This document shows, one piece after another, positions 59,253-64,000 of a stretch of DNA of 64,000 nucleotides. A program made the translations under genes and the position numbers. The DNA is from Streptomyces sp. YPW6. GTDB taxonomy: Bacteria; Actinomycetota; Actinomycetes; Streptomycetales; Streptomycetaceae. Location of the stretch: contig NZ_CP076457.1 of the NCBI RefSeq assembly GCF_018866325.1, positions 1,895,001 to 1,959,000 of the forward strand. The letters are read 5' to 3'. Under the pieces are notes generated by a model. The model made no database searches. It was given only the letters and a program-made list of their open reading frames with translations, and had not been told where the DNA came from. Position 1 is the first letter of the stretch; the number at the start of each line of letters is the position of its first letter.

Positions 59253-60323
59253 TCACCCCGGCAGCAGCCGTAGGGCCGCGTCCCGCAGGCGGGTGTGCTC
59301 CGTGCTCATGAAGCGGTGCAGGGCCCGCGAGGCGAAGGCGGTCCGCTGGGCTCTGCGGCGGCGTTCGCGATCGTAGGCGCGCAGAGCGCCGGCGACGCCC
59401 GCCGGACCCGGCGGCGCGGCGGCGAGCGCGCGGGTCAGCGCGTCCGCGTCCAGGATCGCCGTGCAGGCGCCCTGGCCCAGGTTGGGCGTCATGGCGTGGG
59501 CCGCGTCCCCGACCAGGGCGACGGGAGCCGTGGCGACGGGCCCGGGGCCGGTGGAGACGAAGGACGGCAGCGCCGGGTGCAGGTGGCGCATCTCGTAGCG
59601 GATCCAGGTCCCCGGGTCGGTCGCGTCCAGGACGCGCGGAATCGGGTCGTGCCAGTCGGCGAAGAGGCCGCGCAGCTCGTCGGCCGTGGTGGCCTCGGGG
59701 ACGGCGGCGTACCAGTTGGTGCGGCCCGGCTCGACCGGGGTCAGCCCGAAGAAGCGACCACTCCCCCAGGTCTCGCCGTGCACGGGGCTCTCCATGTCCG
59801 CGATGCCGATCCAGGCGACGGTGCCGACCGGGCGCGGGCCACTGCGGTCGCCGAAGCGCGCGGAGCGGACCGTGCTGCGGATACCGTCGGCACCGATCAC
59901 CAGGTCCTGCCCGGCGGCGAGGGCGGCCACGTCGGTGACCCGCTCGCCGAGTCTCACCGGTACGTCACCGAAGGTGTCCAGGCCGGCCAGCAGTGCATCG
60001 AGCAAGTACGGCCGGGAGATGAGGAGTTCGGGGCGGCCCGCCGTGCGTTCGATGCGTTCCAGCGGGAGCCGGGCGATCGGCTTCCCGTCGGGGGTGCGGA
60101 TGCCTGCGTCGCGGTACGGCACGGCGTGCTCGCGCAGGGCGTCGCCGATGCCGAGGCGTTCGAGCGCGGACTGGGCGGTGGGATGGATACCGAAGGCCGC
60201 TCCGTACCGCTCCAGCGCCGTGCGGCGCTCCAGCACCGTCACGCTCCAGCCCGCGCGGCGGAGCCCGTTCGCGGTCGCCAGTCCGCCGATGCCCGCACCG
60301 ACCACGGTCGCCGTACCTGCCAT
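59253..60323 (-). CDS. FAD-dependent monooxygenase (aromatic hydroxylase type)
   Basis: 356 residues from ATG 60323, preceded by GGGAGCG. The dinucleotide-binding motif GAGIGGLATANGL begins at residue 9. DLVIGADGIRSTVR is the DG motif, and VALVGDAAHAMTPNLGQGACTAILDADAL is the GD motif, which together define the group A flavoprotein hydroxylases using NAD(P)H and oxygen. The substrate is unknown. It is divergently transcribed from a TetR regulator with a 28-bp palindrome between, a common arrangement for ligand-controlled oxidative detoxification or tailoring enzymes. Confidence 0.92.
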   Translation of the reverse strand: MAGTATVVGAGIGGLATANGLRRAGWSVTVLERRTALERYGAAFGIHPTAQSALERLGIGDALREHAVPYRDAGIRTPDGKPIARLPLERIERTAGRPELLISRPYLLDALLAGLDTFGDVPVRLGERVTDVAALAAGQDLVIGADGIRSTVRSARFGDRSGPRPVGTVAWIGIADMESPVHGETWGSGRFFGLTPVEPGRTNWYAAVPEATTADELRGLFADWHDPIPRVLDATDPGTWIRYEMRHLHPALPSFVSTGPGPVATAPVALVGDAAHAMTPNLGQGACTAILDADALTRALAAAPPGPAGVAGALRAYDRERRRRAQRTAFASRALHRFMSTEHTRLRDAALRLLPG

Positions 60324-60362
60324 GTCGCGCTCCCGAAGCTCGTACGACTCATCCGAAGAACC

Positions 60363-60390
60363 ACCCCACCTGTGGTACCACGGGTGGGGT
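60363..60390. promoter_or_regulatory. 28-bp near-perfect palindrome, probable TetR operator
   Basis: The left half ACCCCACCTGTGGT (60363-60376) is the inverse of the right half (60377-60390) at 13 of 14 positions. It lies 39 bp upstream of the monooxygenase start and 40 bp upstream of the regulator start. TAATAT (60390-60395), a good -10 for the regulator gene, abuts it, so a bound repressor would cover the -35 area. Confidence 0.82.
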
Positions 60391-60430
60391 AATATCGGCA
60401 AGGACGAGCGGCGGAGACGAGGGAGCGCGG

Positions 60431-61021
60431 GTGAATCCGGACCGGCGGGACCGGCTGCGGGACGCGGCGATCGAGGTATTGGCCCGGGACGGCGGGCGCG
60501 GGCTGACGCACCGGGCCGTGGACCGGACGGCCGAGGTGCCACCCGGGACCACCAAGAACTACTTCCCGACCCGGGACGCCGTCCTGCGCGCGGTGGCCGA
60601 ACGCTGTCTGGAGCAGTACCTCGCGCTCACCGCACACCTGGCCGCCTGCGCGGGCCCCTCGGACCGCGAGGGGTTGGTCGCCCTCTTCCGCTCACTCCTG
60701 GAGAACGTCGCGGGGCCGGGGCGCGCCCGCCTCCTCGCGGTTCTGGAGCTCCAGGCGGAGGCGACCCGGCGCCCCTGGCTCTCCGGCATCCTCGACCCGA
60801 TGGCGAGCGGCGACTTCGCGGGGTTCGAGCTGGCCCAGCGCACCGCCGGACTGCCCGTGACCCCGCCGCGGGCCGCCGTCGTCACGCTCGCCCTGCACGC
60901 GGCGGTCCCGCATCTCCTGACGGACGGGCCGGACACCCTCGCGGCAGCGGGGCTCGACGACCCGGACCGCTTCGTGCGCGATCTGCTCGACACGGTGTAC
61001 CCGCCGGACGCCACGACCTGA
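60431..61021 (+). CDS. TetR-family transcriptional regulator
   Basis: 196 residues from GTG 60431. The N-terminal TetR DNA-binding domain is clear: RRDRLRDAAIEVLARDGGRGLTHRAVDRTAEVPPGTTKNYFPTRDAVLRAVAERCLEQ, including the characteristic NYF-x-R/K-x-x-L segment. The C-terminal ligand-binding domain contains VLELQAEATRRPWLSGILDPM. It faces the monooxygenase gene across a 107-bp gap with the palindrome 60363-60390. It most likely represses both that gene and itself until a ligand, perhaps the hydroxylase substrate, is bound. Confidence 0.93.
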   Translation: MNPDRRDRLRDAAIEVLARDGGRGLTHRAVDRTAEVPPGTTKNYFPTRDAVLRAVAERCLEQYLALTAHLAACAGPSDREGLVALFRSLLENVAGPGRARLLAVLELQAEATRRPWLSGILDPMASGDFAGFELAQRTAGLPVTPPRAAVVTLALHAAVPHLLTDGPDTLAAAGLDDPDRFVRDLLDTVYPPDATT

Positions 61022-61562
61022 GCGTCGAGCCCGACCCGACGCCCCCCACACCCACCCGCGAACCACACCCGCCCCGGCGCCCCGAACCCGCCCCGGAGGC
61101 GGCCCCGCCCCGGCGACCCCGCACCCCGCCGGCGCGACCGCGCGGGAGCCGCGCCCCGCAGGGCGGCGCGCGCCCGAGCACTCCGCACCCGCCGGGACCG
61201 CGCTGTGACGGACCGGCGCATTCCGGCGCGCGGATCTGGCCAGAATCCGACACCGTCTCACCTGGCGGTCATCACACCGTTTCCCGCCCGCGCGGACCCG
61301 GTGGCCGCCGGGCACGAAACCTGTGACCACCCTGTGAATGCCGGGCTCCAGAACGCCCGGTAACACTGCGGCAATGATCGGCGAAACGTCCGCTTAACGA
61401 ACATGACCTTTCCGGCAACGAACGAATTCCGGCCAAGTTGTTGACGCGACCCTGACAGGAGGGGCCGTCGGCTGACACTCTTCACCCCGTTCTGCGCACC
61501 GCCTGCACCGTCCGGTCGGCCCGTCCAGGCCGCCCGGTACCCCCCTCGCAGAAGGAGTCCGC
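61022..61562. other. Intergenic region before the metalloprotease gene
   Basis: About 540 bp. The first 190 bp are extremely C-rich on the plus strand with recurrent CCCGCCCCGGCG-type words. The part 61300-61450 is more AT-rich and contains TTGTTGACG at about 61437, a possible -35 of the protease promoter. No credible gene is seen. Confidence 0.45.
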
Positions 61563-63602
61563 GTGAGATCCACGCCCAGCCGTCGCGCCACCGCGACCGG
61601 CGCTCTCATAGCCGCAGCGGCCCTCATCGCCGTCGCCGTCCCGTCCGGCGCCGCGACCGCCACCCCCGCCGCGGCCCCGCTCGGCGGCATCACCGCCGGC
61701 ACGAAGGCCGACCCCGGCGCCCTGCCCGCCAAGCTCTCCCCCGCCCAGCGCGCGGAGCTGCTGAGCGAGGCCAACGCCACGAAGGCGGCCACCGCCAAGG
61801 AGCTCGGTCTCGGTTCCACCGAGAAGCTCGTGGTCCGTGACGTGGTCCAGGACCGCGACGGCACCACGCACACCCGCTACGAGCGCACCCTCGACGGGCT
61901 CCCCGTCCTCGGCGGCGACCTCGTGGTCAAGGAGTCCGCCACCGGCCGGACCCAGGGCGTCAGCAAGGCGTCGAGGGCGACCACCGCGCAGCTGAAGGCG
62001 GTCGGCCTGACCGCCGACGTGGCTCCGGCCGCGGCCGAGAAGCAGGCGCTCGGCGCGGCGAAGGCCGAGGGGTCGAACGCGAAGAAGGCCGACAAGGCCC
62101 CGCGCAAGGTGGTCTGGCTGGGCGGCGGCTCGCCGCAGCTCGCCTACGAGACCGTCGTCGGCGGCCTCCAGCACGACGGCACCCCGAACGAGCTGCACGT
62201 GCTCACCGACGCCGGCTCGGGCGAGAAGCTCTACGAGTGGCAGGCCGTCCACAACGGCACGGGCAACACGCAGTACAACGGCCAGGTGACCCTGGGCACC
62301 GCGCCCTCGTACACCCTGACCGACACCACGCGCGGCAACCACAAGACGTACAACCTCAACCGCGGCACCTCCGGCACCGGCACGCTGTTCTCCGGCCCGG
62401 ACGACATCTGGGGCGACGGTACGCCGCAGAACGCCGAGACCGCCGGCGCGGACGCCCACTACGGCGCGGCCGAGACGTGGGACTACTACAAGAACGTGCA
62501 CGGCCGCTCCGGCATCCGCGGTGACGGCGTCGGCGCGTACTCCCGCGTCCACTACGGCAACAACTACGTCAACGCGTTCTGGCAGGACAGCTGCTTCTGC
62601 ATGACGTACGGCGACGGCAGCGGCAACGTCAAGCCGCTGACCTCCCTGGACGTGGCCGCCCACGAGATGACGCACGGCCTGACCTCGGTCACGGCCCGGC
62701 TGGTCTACAGCGGCGAGTCCGGCGGCCTCAACGAGGCCACCTCCGACATCTTCGCCGCGGGTGTGGAGTTCTACTCCGACACCGCCGAGGACCCGGGCGA
62801 CTACCTCGTCGGCGAGAAGATCGACATCCGCGGCAACGGCACCCCGCTGCGCTACATGGACAAGCCCTCCAAGGACGGCTCCTCCAAGGACTACTGGTAC
62901 TCGGGCATCGGCAACGTCGACGTCCACTACTCCTCGGGCGTCGCGAACCACTGGTTCTACCTGCTCTCCGAGGGCAGCGGTGCCAAGACCGTCAACGGCG
63001 TCAACTACGACTCGCCGACCTCCGACGGCCTGCCGGTGACCGGTATCGGCCGGGACAAGGCGCTGCAGATCTGGTTCAAGGCGCTGACCACCAAGTTCAC
63101 CTCGACGACCAACTACGCCGCCGCCCGCACGGGCACGCTCGCGGTCGCCAGTGAGCTGTACGGGGCCACCAGCCCCGAGTACGCGGCCGTGGCCCACGCC
63201 TGGGCCGGCGTCAACGTCGGCTCCCGCCCCGGCGGCGGCGACCCCGACCCGGGCGGCAAGGTGTTCGAGAACACCACCCCGGTGAACATCCCGGACGCCG
63301 GTGCGGCCGTCACCAGCTCGGTCACCGTCTCCGGTGTCGCGGGCAACGCGCCGAGCACCCTCAAGGTGGGCGTGGACATCACGCACACCTGGCGCGGCGA
63401 CCTGGTCATCGACCTGGTGGCCCCGGACGGGTCGGCCTACCGGCTGAAGAACTCCTCCTCCGGCGACTCCGCGGACAACGTGGTGGCGACCTACACGGTC
63501 AACGCCTCGTCCGAGGTGGCCAACGGGGTCTGGAAGCTGCGGGTCCAGGACGTCGCACGGTACGACACCGGGCGGATCAACAGCTTCAAGCTCACCTTCT
63601 GA
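61563..63602 (+). CDS. Secreted M4 (thermolysin-like) metalloprotease with C-terminal P-domain
   Basis: 679-residue preproenzyme; GTG 61563 follows AAGGAG. A signal peptide (TGALIAAAALIAVAVPSGAATA) precedes an FTP/PepSY propeptide (about 45-220, with HTRYERTLDGLPVLGGDLVV). The catalytic domain has the zinc motif HEMTH in LDVAAHEMTHGLTSVT (about residue 365) and the downstream Glu motif GGLNEATSDIF. The active-site His is expected in NVDVHYSSGVANHWFYLLSEG. After a Gly/Asp/Pro linker, residues about 565-679 form a proprotein-convertase P-domain (VTVSGVAGNAPSTLKVGVDITHTWRGDLVIDLVAPDGSAYRL). It is an exported protein-degrading enzyme. A strong terminator follows. Confidence 0.95.
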   Translation: MRSTPSRRATATGALIAAAALIAVAVPSGAATATPAAAPLGGITAGTKADPGALPAKLSPAQRAELLSEANATKAATAKELGLGSTEKLVVRDVVQDRDGTTHTRYERTLDGLPVLGGDLVVKESATGRTQGVSKASRATTAQLKAVGLTADVAPAAAEKQALGAAKAEGSNAKKADKAPRKVVWLGGGSPQLAYETVVGGLQHDGTPNELHVLTDAGSGEKLYEWQAVHNGTGNTQYNGQVTLGTAPSYTLTDTTRGNHKTYNLNRGTSGTGTLFSGPDDIWGDGTPQNAETAGADAHYGAAETWDYYKNVHGRSGIRGDGVGAYSRVHYGNNYVNAFWQDSCFCMTYGDGSGNVKPLTSLDVAAHEMTHGLTSVTARLVYSGESGGLNEATSDIFAAGVEFYSDTAEDPGDYLVGEKIDIRGNGTPLRYMDKPSKDGSSKDYWYSGIGNVDVHYSSGVANHWFYLLSEGSGAKTVNGVNYDSPTSDGLPVTGIGRDKALQIWFKALTTKFTSTTNYAAARTGTLAVASELYGATSPEYAAVAHAWAGVNVGSRPGGGDPDPGGKVFENTTPVNIPDAGAAVTSSVTVSGVAGNAPSTLKVGVDITHTWRGDLVIDLVAPDGSAYRLKNSSSGDSADNVVATYTVNASSEVANGVWKLRVQDVARYDTGRINSFKLTF

Positions 63603-63620
63603 TCCGGCTCACGGCAGTCG

Positions 63621-63657
63621 AACGGCCCGGGAGGGGTTCGCCCCCTCCCGGGCCGTT
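63621..63657 (+). terminator. Strong hairpin after the metalloprotease gene
   Basis: AACGGCCCGGGAGGGG (63621-63636) and its exact inverse (63642-63657) form a 16-bp stem with a 5-nt TTCGC loop, 19 bp past the stop. Confidence 0.9.
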
Positions 63658-63771
63658 CGCCGTGGCGCACCTGGCAGAACCGGGCCGTTCGCCGTGACGA
63701 CGTCCGGCGGAACCGGGGCCCGGGACGCCCGCCACGGCACATCCGGCGGACCCGTGCCGTTCGCCGTGGGC
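63651..63771. repeat. Repeated word GGCCGTTCGCCGTG after the terminator
   Basis: GGCCGTTCGCCGTG appears at 63651-63664 and 63683-63696, with a variant (GTGCCGTTCGCCGTG) at about 63754. Related CGTCCGGCGGAACC words alternate with them. The first copy includes the right arm of the terminator. No coding function is seen. Confidence 0.6.
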
Positions 63772-63874
63772 CGTCCGGCGGGACCCGGCCCGCCCACCCG
63801 TGCGGGCCAGGACTCCCGTGCGGGCCGGGGCGCTCCGGGCGGCGCGGCGCCGCACGTCCGACCGGAGCGTGCGC

Positions 63875-64000
63875 TCAGCGCATCAGGACGCCGGCGCCCT
63901 CCCCCGTCGCCTCGGTCGGGAGGGCGACCAGGCCCAGTTCGGCGCTGGTGGCCAGCAGCCGGTGAGCGGGCAGGACGCGCACGGTGTAGCCGTACGGTCC
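63875..64000 (-). CDS. glgP: Probable alpha-glucan (glycogen) phosphorylase, C-terminal end (gene continues beyond the window)
   Basis: The last 41 codons are present: GPYGYTVRVLPAHRLLATSAELGLVALP, then TEATGEGAGVLMR and TGA at 63877-63875. The PxGYTVRVLPAHxLLxxxAELGLV pattern is the C-terminus of the actinobacterial GlgP-type phosphorylases, which release glucose-1-phosphate from glycogen. Identification rests on this short stretch recalled from the family, so it is moderately sure. It would complement glgX (49996-52311), but other genes lie between. Confidence 0.65.
   Translation of the reverse strand, partial: GPYGYTVRVLPAHRLLATSAELGLVALPTEATGEGAGVLMR

Overview
The window is high-GC (about 72%) actinobacterial chromosome. 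GTG starts, very GC-rich third codon positions, a cytoplasmic-type contractile injection system (CIS), a streptogrisin-type protease, SHGC L,D-transpeptidases and a terpene synthase together point to Streptomyces. The terpene synthase resembles the caryolanol synthase of the S. griseus group; that affiliation is an inference.

Layout. (1) 1-5291: the end of glyA, then sdaA (serine deaminase). The last 57 bp of sdaA recur at 5235-5291 with only synonymous or stop-codon differences. They bracket a 3.3-kb island carrying an AbiEi/AbiEii toxin-antitoxin pair and a complete IS3-type element. (2) 5292-12872: a large ATP-binding LuxR (LAL) regulator whose frame breaks inside a coding minisatellite, a small hypothetical gene, an orphan solute-binding lipoprotein and a secreted serine protease. 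The regulator, lipoprotein and protease share one promoter architecture (TATCC-N15/16-GGRTA, with a TAG-type -10 about 50 bp after the motif start), which suggests a small regulon. (3) 12976-15726: an arcD-like antiporter and arcA.

(4) 15779-39330: a complete CIS locus. On the minus strand are an AAA+ ATPase, a DUF4255 cap protein, a secreted beta-propeller protein (frameshifted in its proline linker) and a LuxR regulator. On the plus strand are a membrane protein, sheath, tube, two small assembly-type proteins, a very long disordered protein in the tape-measure slot, a second tube protein, LysM adaptor, VgrG-like spike, PAAR tip, gp25, baseplate J, tail protein I, and a zinc-ribbon membrane protein. 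Most plus-strand genes overlap by 1-4 bases, as in one operon.

(5) 39331-49842: terpene synthase, carboxylesterase, CopD-like membrane protein, EF-hand protein, polysaccharide deacetylase lipoprotein (frame broken by 24/23/23-bp repeats), an RsbW-like ATPase, an enoyl-CoA hydratase and two paralogous L,D-transpeptidases. (6) 49996-64000: glgX, a LuxR remnant, a heterodimeric ABC exporter, a nucleotidyltransferase, an SMI1/KNR4 protein, a divergent FAD monooxygenase/TetR pair around a 28-bp palindrome, an M4 metalloprotease with a P-domain, and the end of a probable glucan phosphorylase gene.

Four genes (5726, 18600, 28025 and 43891 regions) need a frame change to give their full product, and each change lies in GC-rich low-complexity DNA. 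Either these tracts are real length-variable elements or the assembly is imperfect there; the raw sequence alone cannot decide. I saw no tRNA, rRNA or CRISPR array.
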